From contig NZ_CP030033.1 in NCBI RefSeq assembly GCF_003611035.1, forward strand, positions 3,720,001 through 3,784,000: a DNA stretch of 64,000 nucleotides, written 5' to 3'. The DNA comes from Cryobacterium soli. Its GTDB lineage: Bacteria; Actinomycetota; Actinomycetes; Actinomycetales; Microbacteriaceae. Of this stretch, positions 26,125 through 35,462 are shown one piece after another. Under the pieces are notes generated by a model, which was given only the letters and a program-made list of their open reading frames with translations, was not told where the DNA came from and ran no database searches. Positions within the stretch are counted from its first letter, which is position 1. Each line of letters begins with the position of its first letter. Both the position numbers and the translations under genes were made by a program.

Positions 26125-27041
26125 GCGCCCTCACCGAGTCTCCGGCCGTCGCCCGGGCGTCCAAGCGCGCCAGGAACGCCGCCAACCCCGCCCCGAAGGG
26201 ACCCAAGGAGAGCCCGCTCTCCCGCGTCGGCGCGATGACCGTGATGCTCGTCTTCACGCTCTACTTCCTCATCCCGATCTGGTGGCTGTTCATCGCCGGC
26301 ACCAAGTCGAGCAGCCAGTTCACCAGCACCAACCCGCTCTGGTTCGCTGACTTCAACCTGTTCGCCAACATCGGCAACCTGGTCGCCTACCGTGACGGCG
26401 TCTTCCTCAAGTGGATGCTCAACAGCGCCCTCTACGCCGGCGCCGGCGCCCTGCTGGCCACCCTGTTCGCCGGCATGGCCGGGTACGCCCTGGCGAAGTA
26501 CCGCTTCCCGGGCCGGGAACTGCTCTTCAACATTGTGCTCGGCGGGGTGCTCGTGCCCGCCACCGCGCTGGCGCTGCCGCTGTTCCTGATCTTCAGCCAG
26601 GTCAGCCTGACCAACACGTTCTGGGCGGTGTTCCTGCCCAGCCTGGTCAGCCCGTTCGGCGTGTACCTCACCCGCATCTTCGCCTCGGCGAGCGTGCCGG
26701 ACGAGCTCATCGAGGCCGCCCGCCTCGACGGCGCCGGCGAGGTGCGCACCTTCTTCACAGTGTCGGTGAAGCTGATGTTCCCCGCCCTGGTCACCGTGTT
26801 CCTCTTCCAGTTCGTGGCCATCTGGAACAACTTCTTCCTGCCGCTGATCATGCTGCGCGACGAAACCCTGTTCCCCGTCACCCTGGGCCTCTACGCCTGG
26901 AACTCCCAGGTCAACCAGATCCCCGAACTGCGCGGCTACGTGCTCATCGGCGCCCTGCTGTCGATCATCCCGCTGATCATCCTGTTCCTGCTGCTGCAGC
27001 GCTTCTGGCGCAACGGCCTCGGCGCCGGCAGCGTCAAGTAA
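26121..27041 (+). CDS. Carbohydrate ABC transporter permease 2 (MalG-like)
   Basis: 306 residues, six helices. A basic N-terminal tail precedes GAMTVMLVFTLYFLIPIWW; the EAA loop is ELIEAARLDGAGEVRTFFTVSVKLMFP. It pairs with permease 1 as the heterodimeric channel of a CUT1 importer and overlaps it by 4 nt. AAGGAAG just upstream of the ATG serves as ribosome-binding site. The C-terminus LLLQRFWRNGLGAGSVK is the usual MalG-type end. A 104-bp gap separates it from the binding-protein gene, which has its own ribosome-binding site. Confidence 0.93.
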   Translation: MSALTESPAVARASKRARNAANPAPKGPKESPLSRVGAMTVMLVFTLYFLIPIWWLFIAGTKSSSQFTSTNPLWFADFNLFANIGNLVAYRDGVFLKWMLNSALYAGAGALLATLFAGMAGYALAKYRFPGRELLFNIVLGGVLVPATALALPLFLIFSQVSLTNTFWAVFLPSLVSPFGVYLTRIFASASVPDELIEAARLDGAGEVRTFFTVSVKLMFPALVTVFLFQFVAIWNNFFLPLIMLRDETLFPVTLGLYAWNSQVNQIPELRGYVLIGALLSIIPLIILFLLLQRFWRNGLGAGSVK

Positions 27042-27145
27042 CCTCTCGACTTTTCGACCGTACGACCAGCCTTACCCGCACCATCCGCACCATCCGCACC
27101 ACCTTGCACCACTCCTTTTCAGCGAAAACCCAACAAAGGAAAACA

Positions 27146-28477
27146 ATGCGAATCACGAAAAGAGCGGCCACTGTTGCCCTGCTCACCGCTGCGACGGTCG
27201 CCCTCACCGGCTGCTCCACCGCCGCATCGACCGGCGGCAGCGCCGATGCTGCCGACTGTGCTCCCTCCGATGGCAAGGTCAACCTGACCTTCACGTCGTG
27301 GATCCCCGGCATCGAAGACGTCGTCGACGTCTGGAACAAGGCCAACCCCGACATCCAGGTTGCCGTGCAGACCGGCCCGAACGGCAACGGCGGCACCTAC
27401 GCCAACTTCTTCAACCAGCTCGAAGCCGGCAACGCGCCCGACCTCGGCCAGATCGAGTACGACGCCCTGCCCAACTTCCGCGTGCAGGACGGCCTGATGA
27501 ACCTCGCATCCTGCGACGGCGTCATGGATGCCAAGTCCGACTTCGTGGACTGGACCTGGGGCCAGGTCAGCTTCAACGAGGACGACTCCGTCTACGCGAT
27601 CCCGCAGGACTCCGGCCCCATGGCCATGTTCTACCGCGCCGACCTCTTCGAAGCCAACAACATCGCGATCCCCACCACCTGGGCCGAGTTCGCCACGGCG
27701 GCCGAGCAGGTGCGCGCCACGGGCTCGTACATCACCAACTTCTCGCAGAGTGACATCAACCAGTTCGCCGGACTCGTCTGGCAGGCCGGCGGCACCTGGT
27801 TCGGCAACGACGGCACCGACTGGAACGTCGACCTGACCGGCGACGAGTCCATCAAGGTCGCCGACTACTGGCAGGACCTGATCGACCGGGACCTCGTCTC
27901 GACACAGCCGCCGTGGACCACCGAGTGGGACAACGCCTACAACACCGGCGCAGCCTGGACCTGGAACTCCGCAGCCTGGGGTGCGAACTCCATCGCCAGC
28001 GGCGCGCCCGACACCGCGGGCAAGTGGGCCGTCGCGGCCTCCCCGCAGTGGGAAGCCGGCGATGAGGCCAGTGGCAACTGGGGTGGCTCGTCCACCGCTG
28101 TGTTCACCGGCTCCAAGCACCCGTACGAAGCCGCGCAGTTCGCCCTGTGGCTGAACAGCTCCAGCGAGTCGCTCACCATGCTCAACGAGTCGGCCAACCT
28201 GTACCCGGCCGCCAAGGACGGACTCGACCTGCCCGTTCTCAAGGAAGGCGTGGAGTTCTACGGCAACCAGCCGATCTACGACGTCTTCGCGAAGGCATCC
28301 GGCGAGGTCTCCAGCGACTTCGTCTGGGGTCCGACCATGACCCAGACGTACAACGACGTCTCGGACGGCTTCAAGGCCGCAGTGAGCGGCAACGGCACCC
28401 TCGCCGAGGCCCTCACCACCGGTCAGAGCGCCACCATCAAGGCCCTGCAGGCGCAGTCCATTCCCGTCAAGGAGTAG
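27146..28477 (+). CDS. Extracellular sugar-binding lipoprotein (CUT1)
   Basis: 443 residues. Signal peptide MRITKRAATVALLTAATVA with lipobox L-T-G-C23. The mature part is a cluster B/D type binding protein: VNLTFTSWIPGIEDVVDVWNKANPDIQV, APDLGQIEYDALP, YAIPQDSGPMAMFYRADLF, ANLYPAAKDGL. Many aromatic residues (W, Y) suggest a di- or oligosaccharide pocket, most likely a galactoside given the flanking GH42 and GH36 enzymes. AAAGGAAA precedes the ATG by 4 nt. It follows both permease genes rather than preceding them, and a very strong terminator ends the unit. Confidence 0.93.
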   Translation: MRITKRAATVALLTAATVALTGCSTAASTGGSADAADCAPSDGKVNLTFTSWIPGIEDVVDVWNKANPDIQVAVQTGPNGNGGTYANFFNQLEAGNAPDLGQIEYDALPNFRVQDGLMNLASCDGVMDAKSDFVDWTWGQVSFNEDDSVYAIPQDSGPMAMFYRADLFEANNIAIPTTWAEFATAAEQVRATGSYITNFSQSDINQFAGLVWQAGGTWFGNDGTDWNVDLTGDESIKVADYWQDLIDRDLVSTQPPWTTEWDNAYNTGAAWTWNSAAWGANSIASGAPDTAGKWAVAASPQWEAGDEASGNWGGSSTAVFTGSKHPYEAAQFALWLNSSSESLTMLNESANLYPAAKDGLDLPVLKEGVEFYGNQPIYDVFAKASGEVSSDFVWGPTMTQTYNDVSDGFKAAVSGNGTLAEALTTGQSATIKALQAQSIPVKE

Positions 28478-28501
28478 GCACCGCCGTTTCGCCTGAGTCA
28501 C

Positions 28502-28544
28502 CCGTACCGCCCGGCGCAATTCGCGCCGGGCGGTACGGTCGTCT
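28502..28544 (+). terminator. Strong terminator of the galactoside importer operon
   Basis: CCGTACCGCCCGGCGC (28502-28517) and its exact complement (28523-28538) make a 16-bp stem with a 5-nt loop, followed by tcgtct. It begins 25 bp after the binding-protein stop and separates the alpha-galactosidase gene from the operon. Confidence 0.85.
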
Positions 28545-28596
28545 GCCGGGCGGTTCCACCCGCGAGGGGCGCTCCCGGCGGCTCCGGTCGGCTCCC

Positions 28597-29125
28597 GGCG
28601 GTGCGCGGGTATGGCGCCGTTACGCGGGCGGCGTGCCACCAGCGTAGTGGCGTGTGACCCGCGCAGCTCCGCTGGGCTCCGTCGCGGTGTCGGCTCAGGA
28701 TGGCGTGTGACCCGCGTACCGGCGTGTGGCCCGCGTTCGGCGGTGCGCGGGTGTGGCGCCACTACGCCGGTGGCGTGCCCCCCGCGTAGCGGCGTGTGAC
28801 CTGCGCAGCTCCGCTGGGCTCCGTCGCGGTATCGGCTCAGGATGGCGTGTGACCCGCGTACCGGCGTGTGGCCCGCGTTCGGCGGTGCGCGGGTATGGCG
28901 CCACTACGCGGGCGGCGTGCCTCCCGCGCAGCGGCGTGTGGCCTGCGCAGCTCCGCTGGGCTCCGTCGCGGTATCGGGTCAGGATGGCGCGTGACCCTCG
29001 TAGCGGCGTGTGACCCGCGTACCGGCGCGTGACCCGCGCAGCGGCGTGTGGCCGGCGTTCGGCGGTGCGCGGGTGTGGCGCCGCTACGCCGGTGGCGTGC
29101 CTCCCGCGCAGCGGCGGGTTGCCCG
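28597..29125. repeat. Nested tandem repeat, 142-bp period built on ~19-bp subunits
   Basis: The word ggcggtgcgcgggtatggcgcc or close variants begins at 28597, 28739, 28881 and 29061; cagctccgctgggctccgtc begins at 28664, 28806 and 28948. The first spacings are exactly 142 bp. The last unit is 180 bp, longer by 38 bp, which equals two 19-bp subunits of the type GTACCGGCGTGTGACCCGC. No coding evidence: the open frames simply follow the period. Function unknown. Confidence 0.9.
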
Positions 29126-29205
29126 CGCAACTCGAGGCGGCAGATCGGCAGGAGCGCCCGGGTAGACAGATATCGTTCCCCATAACCATCGAAGAAAGCA
29201 GTGTC

Positions 29206-31305
29206 ATGATCCACCACCTCCGCGCCGCAGGCACCAGCCTCATCCTCGATGCCACCGGGCCGGGCGCCCCGGTGATCGTGCACTGGGGCGCCGACCTCGG
29301 CGAGCTGACCGACCCCGAATTGCAGACCCTGGCCGCGGCGAGCGTGCCGCCCGTGGGCCCCAGCTCGATCGACTCGCCGCTCCGGCTCTCCCTGCTGCCG
29401 ACCCTGCACGAGGGCTGGAGCGGACGCCCCGGCCTCGGCGGGTTCCGCCCCGGGGCGGGACACACCGACCTGGCCCTCGAGCTCGTCGACGTGCGGGCGC
29501 GGGGCGCGAACGCGGTGACCGTCGAGATGACGGATGCTGCCGCATCCGTCACCGTCGCCACCGAACTCGAACTGACCGTGCAGGGCGTGCTGCGTCTGCG
29601 GCACACCCTCACGAACACCGGCCACAGCGGCTTCGAGCTCGCCGGCCTCGACGCCATCCTGCCGGTGCCCGACCGGGCGGGGGAGATCCTCGACTTCACC
29701 GGACTGTGGAGCCACGAACGCCGCCCGCAGCGCAGCACCCTCGGGCACGGCGTCTGGAGCCGGGAGTCCCGGCACGGCCGGCCCGGCCACGACGACTCGT
29801 ACCTCACCGTGGCCGGCACGCCCGGTTTCGGGTTCCGGCACGGCGAGGTCTGGGCCGTGCACCTGGCCTGGAGCGGAGACAAGCGCGTCTGGGCCGAACG
29901 CAGCGCGCTCGGTTACGCCGTGCTCGGCGCCGGTGAACTGCTCGCGCCCGGCGAACTCAGCCTCGGCGCCGGCGAGAGCTACACCAGCCCGTGGACCGTG
30001 GCGGTGTACTCCGATACCGGCCTCGACGGGCTCAGCGCACGCCTGCACCCGTGGATCCGGTCCTGGTCGACCGTGCGCGGGCCGCGCCCGGTGCTGCTGA
30101 ACACCTGGGAGGCCGTGTACTTCGACCACGACCTGGAGACCCTCGGCCGCCTCGTCGACGCCGCCGCCCGGGTGGGCGTGGAGCGCTTCGTGCTCGACGA
30201 CGGCTGGTTCTCCGGCCGCACCGACGACCAGCGTGCGCTCGGTGACTGGTTCGTGGACGCCGCCAAGTGGCCGGAGGGCCTGCACCCGCTGGTGCGTCGT
30301 GTCACCGACGCGGGCCTCGACTTCGGTCTCTGGGTGGAACCCGAGATGGTCAACCCCGACTCCGACCTGGCCCGCGCGCACCCGGACTGGCTGCTCGGCT
30401 CCGCCGCCGCGCCCACCTGGCGCGGCCAGCGCGTGCTCGACCTCGGCAACCCCGACGCGTTCGCCTGGCTGCTAGAACGCCTCACCGCACTGCTCGCGGA
30501 ATACCCGATCAGCTACCTCAAGTGGGACCACAACCGGGACCTGCTCGGCGGGTCAGCGCACCGGCAGACCGCCGCGCTGTACCGGCTGATCGACGCCGTG
30601 CGCGCCGCGCAGCCAGGCCTGGAGATCGAGTCCTGCGCCTCCGGCGGCGCACGCATCGACCTGGGCATCCTCGAGCGGGTGGACCGGGTCTGGACCAGCG
30701 ACACCAACGACCCGCTGGAGCGCCAGCAGATCCAGCGCTACACGAGCGTGCTCGTGCCGCCGGAGTACCTGGGTGGCCACCTCGGCGCCGCGACCGCGCA
30801 CACCACCGGTCGCACCTCCGCGCTGGGGTTCCGGCTGGCCACGGCGCTGTTCGGCAGCGCCGGAATCGAGTGGGACCTCACCCAGGCCAGCCCGGCCGAG
30901 CTCGACCAGATCGCCGCCTGGATCGCGGTGTACAAGGAGCGACGCGCGCTGCTGCACAGCGGGGTCGTGGTGCACACCGACGGGTCCGACCCGGCGATCG
31001 AACTGCACGGCGTCGTGGCGGCGGATGCGTCCTCCGCGGTGTTCGCGCAGGTCGCGTTGGCCGCCCCCCGGGCCGCGCTGCCCGCGCCGATCCGGTTCGC
31101 CGGGCTCGACCCCGAGCGGCGCTACCGGGTGCAGGCGTTGCTCGTGGGCCCGGCTCCACACGCCATGCAGACCGTGCCGCCGGCCTGGCTGGCCCAGGGC
31201 GCAGCCGAGCTGGTGCTCACCGGCGCTGTGCTGAGCCGGGTAGGCCTTCCCGCCCCGCTGCTCACCCCCGAGCAGGCCGCCCTGTTCACCCTTGATGCGG
31301 TCTGA
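29206..31305 (+). CDS. GH36 alpha-galactosidase
   Basis: 699 residues, standard for bacterial GH36. An N-terminal beta-supersandwich (1-290) precedes the barrel: NTWEAVYFDHDLETL, VERFVLDDGWFSGRTDD, LWVEPEMVNPDSD. The nucleophile is D441 in YLKWDHNRDL and the acid/base D499 in VWTSDTNDPLERQQ; ESCASGGARIDLGIL is the substrate loop. No signal peptide, so it acts on imported raffinose- or melibiose-type galactosides. The ATG at 29206 has a weak purine stretch upstream. It sits after a terminator and the tandem repeat, so it probably has its own promoter. Confidence 0.95.
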   Translation: MIHHLRAAGTSLILDATGPGAPVIVHWGADLGELTDPELQTLAAASVPPVGPSSIDSPLRLSLLPTLHEGWSGRPGLGGFRPGAGHTDLALELVDVRARGANAVTVEMTDAAASVTVATELELTVQGVLRLRHTLTNTGHSGFELAGLDAILPVPDRAGEILDFTGLWSHERRPQRSTLGHGVWSRESRHGRPGHDDSYLTVAGTPGFGFRHGEVWAVHLAWSGDKRVWAERSALGYAVLGAGELLAPGELSLGAGESYTSPWTVAVYSDTGLDGLSARLHPWIRSWSTVRGPRPVLLNTWEAVYFDHDLETLGRLVDAAARVGVERFVLDDGWFSGRTDDQRALGDWFVDAAKWPEGLHPLVRRVTDAGLDFGLWVEPEMVNPDSDLARAHPDWLLGSAAAPTWRGQRVLDLGNPDAFAWLLERLTALLAEYPISYLKWDHNRDLLGGSAHRQTAALYRLIDAVRAAQPGLEIESCASGGARIDLGILERVDRVWTSDTNDPLERQQIQRYTSVLVPPEYLGGHLGAATAHTTGRTSALGFRLATALFGSAGIEWDLTQASPAELDQIAAWIAVYKERRALLHSGVVVHTDGSDPAIELHGVVAADASSAVFAQVALAAPRAALPAPIRFAGLDPERRYRVQALLVGPAPHAMQTVPPAWLAQGAAELVLTGAVLSRVGLPAPLLTPEQAALFTLDAV

Positions 31306-31339
31306 CTCGCCCCGCCTGCTCTCGAGAGAGGGCCCGTCT

Positions 31340-31365
31340 GGCTGCCTCGTGGCCCTGAGGTAGCC
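31340..31365 (+). terminator. Candidate terminator after alpha-galactosidase
   Basis: GGCTGCCTC and GAGGTAGCC pair with one G-T mismatch around an 8-nt loop, 34 bp past the stop codon. No T-tract. Confidence 0.4.
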
Positions 31366-31413
31366 ACACGCCCGCTCTCGCGAGCTGCGAGGGGCTCTCG
31401 CGGCGCTAACGTA

Positions 31414-32601
31414 ATGGACATGACCGACGCCCGCACCGCACCCGCGCCGCGCCGACCCGGGGGCGTCCTGGTCACCGGGGCCTCCGGCACCATCGGCCGG
31501 GCCGTCGTCGACGCCCTCCTCGAGGCCGGTGAGTCCGTGGTGGCCGGGATGCGCGACCCGCGCGCCTGGATCGCCGACGGCGCTCGACGCGCCAGCGGTG
31601 TCTCCGTCCGGAGTGAGGCCGGCGGCAGCGGATTCGGCGCGGGTGTGCCCGGCGGTGGCGCCGGCAGCAGAGCCGGCGGCGCACGCGCGGACGGCGCCGG
31701 CCCGGGCCGGCCGCTCGGGAAACCGCTCCGAGCGCCCAACCAGAAGCCCCTGCAGAACCCCACCCGCAAGCCCGGTGCCGGGGCCGCCGCCGCCGCCCCG
31801 AGCGGACGGGCGGGGGCGCTCGCCGCGGCCGGGCATCCGGCTCATACCGTCTCAGCCGCCTCGCCGGCCGGAGCTTCGGCGGCAACCGTGCGGGCCTTCG
31901 ACTTCGCCGACCGAGGCACCTGGTCGAGCGCGCTCGGAGGGGTCGACCGGGTGTTCCTGATGCTGCCGCCGACCATCGGCGAGGTGGGTCGCACGCTGAT
32001 TCCCTTCATCGACACGGCCATGGAGAACGGGGTGCGCCAGATCGTGTTCCTGTCGCCACAGGGCGTGCCACTGCAGGCCCGCTCGCCGCAGCACGACGTT
32101 GAGCGCTACCTCAAACGCACCCGCGCGCCCTATACGGTGCTGCGGCCGAACGTTCTGCTGCAGAGCCTGAGCACCGGCTTCCGGGACGACATTCGCCGGC
32201 GCCGCGAGCTCGCCGTACCGGCCGCCGCCGCCCGGGTGGCGTTCGTGGACGGGCGGGATGTGGCTCGGGTCGCCGCGCGGGTGCTCGGTGAGCCCGGACA
32301 TCTGCGGAAGACCTACGCCCTCTCTGGCGAGCAGGCGCTGGGGTACGCACAGCTTGCGTCGCTGCTCACCGAGGTACTCGACCGGCCGATACGGTACTCG
32401 GCGACGAACGAGCCCGACTTCGAGCGGCGGATGGCCGAGCAGGGTGCCACTCCGAACGAAATCGCCCGGCAGTCGGCAGTATTCCGAGCGGTGCGGCTGC
32501 GGGCGTTGAGCCTGCCGAACCGCAACATCCGCCGGCTGACCGGCCTGCCCGCCACAACCGTGCGCCGCTTCATCGAGGACCACCGCGACTCCTGGCTGTG
32601 A
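31414..32601 (+). CDS. NmrA-like NAD(P)-binding protein with a ~100-residue low-complexity insertion
   Basis: 395 residues. VLVTGASGTIGRAVVDALLEAG is the Rossmann dinucleotide motif, and GVDRVFLMLPP, VRQIVFLSPQGV and APYTVLRPNVLLQSL match NmrA/SDR-a proteins such as QorB-like quinone reductases. Between the second strand (VVAGMRDPRAW) and the third (VRAFDFADRGTW) lies a Gly/Ala/Arg/Pro-rich stretch from about residue 60 to 160 that normal members (~280-300 aa) lack. The active-site Tyr-Lys pair of classical SDRs is not evident, so it may be a redox sensor or non-catalytic. Met3 is an alternative start. Confidence 0.75.
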   Translation: MDMTDARTAPAPRRPGGVLVTGASGTIGRAVVDALLEAGESVVAGMRDPRAWIADGARRASGVSVRSEAGGSGFGAGVPGGGAGSRAGGARADGAGPGRPLGKPLRAPNQKPLQNPTRKPGAGAAAAAPSGRAGALAAAGHPAHTVSAASPAGASAATVRAFDFADRGTWSSALGGVDRVFLMLPPTIGEVGRTLIPFIDTAMENGVRQIVFLSPQGVPLQARSPQHDVERYLKRTRAPYTVLRPNVLLQSLSTGFRDDIRRRRELAVPAAAARVAFVDGRDVARVAARVLGEPGHLRKTYALSGEQALGYAQLASLLTEVLDRPIRYSATNEPDFERRMAEQGATPNEIARQSAVFRAVRLRALSLPNRNIRRLTGLPATTVRRFIEDHRDSWL

Positions 32602-32725
32602 TTCTCCCCGAACGTGGGGGACCCGTATTGGGGTACAGCCGATGCCCATCCGGGGGACCCCCGATTGGTACGGTCATCACTGGGTCACTGACCCGGGCAG
32701 CAATAGCTGAGGAGATGGGGACCAC

Positions 32726-33259
32726 ATGGCTGGTTTGAATTCGGGCGCGGCGGTGTTCGGCGAATTCGCCGCCTATCCGGCCGTCGTTCTGCTCTGTGCG
32801 GTGCTTCCGTTCACGGTGTCGTTCGTGATCGACGCGGTGAACCTCATGCTGCGCCGGGAGCGCTCCGGGGTCCCTGCCCTCGTCAGCGCTCTGGTGCTCT
32901 CCTTCGTCGTGGCCGCCACCGGGTTCCTGCTCCTGCAGCTGGGCCTGGTCGGTATCGGTGCGGATGCGGCGGTGCTGGACAAGCTGACGTCGGTGGGCGG
33001 CGGGCTGCTGCTCGTCTGCTCTCCGCTGGCCCTTGTGGCCGCCGTGGCCCGTCTGTTCATCTCGACACTCCGCGCCCGCGCCCTGGTGCGCCGGGCCGAC
33101 GTGGGTGGCAGCCTTCCGGCCACACCGGGACGGGTGCCGGGGACTCCCCAGGGTGCTTTCCCCAGTCTGGCGGGAACGCTGCCCGGTGCCGTGGCCGGGC
33201 CGCCGTCGTCCCGCCGGGGGACCACGATGCTGGCCCGGTTCGCCGACCACGTGGCCTGA
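32726..33259 (+). CDS. Predicted three-helix membrane protein of unknown function
   Basis: 177 residues. Helices at about 15-38 (AAYPAVVLLCAVLPFTVSFVI), 50-72 (LVSALVLSFVVAATGFLLLQL) and 88-112 (GGGLLLVCSPLALVAAVARLF), then a basic, Pro/Ser-rich cytosolic tail ending RFADHVA. No catalytic motif was recognised. It is convergent with the PepSY-type gene. The ATG start is preceded by GAGGAGATGGGGA, an adequate ribosome-binding site. Confidence 0.65.
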   Translation: MAGLNSGAAVFGEFAAYPAVVLLCAVLPFTVSFVIDAVNLMLRRERSGVPALVSALVLSFVVAATGFLLLQLGLVGIGADAAVLDKLTSVGGGLLLVCSPLALVAAVARLFISTLRARALVRRADVGGSLPATPGRVPGTPQGAFPSLAGTLPGAVAGPPSSRRGTTMLARFADHVA

Positions 33260-33291
33260 ACCGCCCGCAGCGGCCCGACGCGGCTTCGCGA

Positions 33292-33885
33292 CTAGACGGC
33301 CGGTGCGCCGTCGATCTTCACCACCGCGAAGTCAGCCCCGAGTTCGACGTCGATGTCCTCGCCGTTCTCGAGCGTGATCTCCACCTCGTAGGCGTGGTCG
33401 AAGTCGTCGCTGCGCTCGACCTCGGTGACCATGCCGACGGTGCCGGCGGGCAGGGCGGCCAGGGCCGCCTCCGATGCGGACGACCGGTCGGCGTCCGTGA
33501 GCGGGGCCAGATCGCCGGAGCCAGGGGTGGCGCTGCTCGTCGGCGTTGAACCCGCCGGGGCGGATGCGTCGGCGGGGGCGCGGCCGTCGACCCGTACGAC
33601 CGCGAATGACTCGTCGAGCTCCACGTCGATGTCCTCGCCGTTGGCGAGAGTCACCTCCACCTCATAGGCGTGGGTGAGGCCGTCGCTGGTTTCGGCGTCG
33701 GTGACGGCGCCGGAACCGACGGCATCCAGGGCTGCGCTGCTGGCCCGCTCGAGGGTCGTGCCGCTGAGCCGGTCGTTGTCGGCCAGATCGAACGGGTCTG
33801 TGACGGCGACGGCGATGCCGGCGCCACCGAGAACGAGTACGGCTCCAACGACGGCGGAGGTGATCCAGATGGTTTTCTTCTTCAC
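33292..33885 (-). CDS. Secreted or membrane-anchored protein with two PepSY-like domains
   Basis: 197 residues. N-terminal helix KKTIWITSAVVGAVLVLGGAGIAVAV (signal or anchor), then two repeats: L-E-R-A-S-S-A-A-L-D-A-V then HAYEVEVTLANGEDIDVELDESFAVV (about 43-98), and DADRSSASEAALAALPAGTVGMVTEVE then HAYEVEITLENGEDIDVELGADFAVV (about 128-193). A Ser/Thr/Pro linker joins them. The layout matches PepSY domains, often fused to or encoded beside two-component sensors. It lies 143 bp downstream of the histidine kinase gene on the same strand and may be a target or modulator of that system. Confidence 0.8.
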   Translation of the reverse strand: MKKKTIWITSAVVGAVLVLGGAGIAVAVTDPFDLADNDRLSGTTLERASSAALDAVGSGAVTDAETSDGLTHAYEVEVTLANGEDIDVELDESFAVVRVDGRAPADASAPAGSTPTSSATPGSGDLAPLTDADRSSASEAALAALPAGTVGMVTEVERSDDFDHAYEVEITLENGEDIDVELGADFAVVKIDGAPAV

Positions 33886-34028
33886 GATGTGTCCCTTGCG
33901 TCCTGATGCGATTGCAGTGGCACGATCCTTGCGTGCCCGATGGCCTCAGTGTGGCGGGGCGGTGCTGAAGCCAGGCTGAAGCCTGCTGAAGGCGCCTTCA
34001 GAATCGTCGGGCGCCCGTGTCGCACGCG

Positions 34029-35462
34029 TCAGGCGTCGTCGGGGGTGTCGTCGTGCGCCGGCAACCGCACCTCGAAGCGGGCGCCGCCGAGGTCGCTTGC
34101 GCCGACCCGCACCGAGCCGCCATGGGCCTGCACGGTTTCCCGCACGATCGCCAAGCCCAGGCCGGTGCCGCCGGATGCGCGGGCTCGCGACTCGTCGAGG
34201 CGCACGAACCGCTCGAAGACCCGCTCGCGCTCGGCGGCCGGCACCCCGTGGCCGTCGTCCTCCACCACCAGCACGGCCTCGCCGGCCTGCAGCTGCAGAG
34301 CCAGAGTGACCTGGGCGGAGGCGTGCTGGGCCGCGTTGTCCACCAGGTTGCGCACCACCTGGCCGAGCAGATTCTGATCACCGTGCACCCGGGCGGGACC
34401 CACGTGGGTGGCGTCGACGGTGAGCGCCATGCTGTCGCGCAGTCGCCGGGCCTCGGCGAGCACGAGGTCGTCGAGGTCGACGGCCCGGCCCGTGGCCAGC
34501 AGCGACCGCTCCGTCACCTGGGCGAGCAACAACATGCCCTGCACGAGGCGTTCCAGCCGGGCGCCCTCGTCGAGCACGGCCTCCGAGAGGTCCTCGAGGC
34601 TCATCCGGTCGGGATGCGAGCGGGCCACCTCGGCGTACTGGCGCAGTGACGCGAGTGGGGAGCGCAACTCGTGCGACGCATCCGAAATGAACTGGCGTTG
34701 CATTCGCTGCGACCCGTCGAGCCTGTCGAGCATGTTGTTCATGGTCGTGGCGAGCCGGGCGATCTCGTCGTACCGGCCGGAGTCGGCCACACGCAGGTCG
34801 AGGCTGGTGGCGGTGACCTCGTCGACTTCGCGGCGCATCCGTTCGACGGGGGCCAACGCACGCCCGACCACGATCCAGCTGAGCAGGGCGACGATGCCGA
34901 TCAGGAGGGGAACGGCGCCCGCAAGGAGCGCTCCGACGGTGTTCACCGATTCGTCGACGTTGTCGAGGGAGTGGCCGGCGACGACGGTGATGTCGCCGTC
35001 GATCGTCTCGACCACGACCAGGTAGTCGGCGTCTTCGTCGGCAACCCGGATGACCTGGCCGTCGGTGGTATCGGTGACGCCCAGCAGCCGGCCTTCGAGC
35101 GCCTCGCTGCCGGCGATGAGAGCGCCGTTCGCGTCGGTCACCTGGAAGAGCACGTCGTCATCGTCGGGGTCGAGCCCGGTGACGGTACCGCCGGCGGCGA
35201 GTTCGAGCTCGATCTGCTCGAGGTCGCGGTCCACTGCGGCGTGCACCTCCTCGAGCAGAACGCCGCGCAGCACGAGCACGAAGACCAGAGCACCCACCAC
35301 GAGGGTGACGCCGACGACGGCGGTCGCCACCACGGTGATGCGCCCGCGCAGCGACCGGCGGCGATCCGGCCGGTCGGGTGCCGCCGAGGTAGGCCGGTCG
35401 GGCGCCGACACGGCCCGGGAGGGCGCTTGTGCAGGATGGCGTTCGGCCGTCGGCTCAGCCAC
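34029..35462 (-). CDS. Sensor histidine kinase
   Basis: 477 residues. Pro-rich N-tail, helix ITVVATAVVGVTLVVGALVFVLVL (about 42-66), an extracytoplasmic sensor of about 110 residues, helix ALLAGAVPLLIGIVALLSWIVV, a HAMP linker (VDEVTATSLDLRVADSGRYDEIARL), HisKA with phospho-acceptor H264 in FISDASHELRSPLASLRQYAE, and HATPase with VRNLVDNAAQHA, VEDDGHGVP and GGTGLGLAIVRETVQAHGG. The gene start overlaps the response regulator stop by 8 nt, so the pair is co-translated. The signal is unknown; the downstream PepSY protein hints at an envelope signal. Confidence 0.94.
   Translation of the reverse strand: MAEPTAERHPAQAPSRAVSAPDRPTSAAPDRPDRRRSLRGRITVVATAVVGVTLVVGALVFVLVLRGVLLEEVHAAVDRDLEQIELELAAGGTVTGLDPDDDDVLFQVTDANGALIAGSEALEGRLLGVTDTTDGQVIRVADEDADYLVVVETIDGDITVVAGHSLDNVDESVNTVGALLAGAVPLLIGIVALLSWIVVGRALAPVERMRREVDEVTATSLDLRVADSGRYDEIARLATTMNNMLDRLDGSQRMQRQFISDASHELRSPLASLRQYAEVARSHPDRMSLEDLSEAVLDEGARLERLVQGMLLLAQVTERSLLATGRAVDLDDLVLAEARRLRDSMALTVDATHVGPARVHGDQNLLGQVVRNLVDNAAQHASAQVTLALQLQAGEAVLVVEDDGHGVPAAERERVFERFVRLDESRARASGGTGLGLAIVRETVQAHGGSVRVGASDLGGARFEVRLPAHDDTPDDA

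Noticed and set aside
28597..29125. Repeat array considered as a CRISPR
   Set aside because: Units are contiguous and diverge gradually with a 142/19-bp period; there are no unique spacers and no cas genes.
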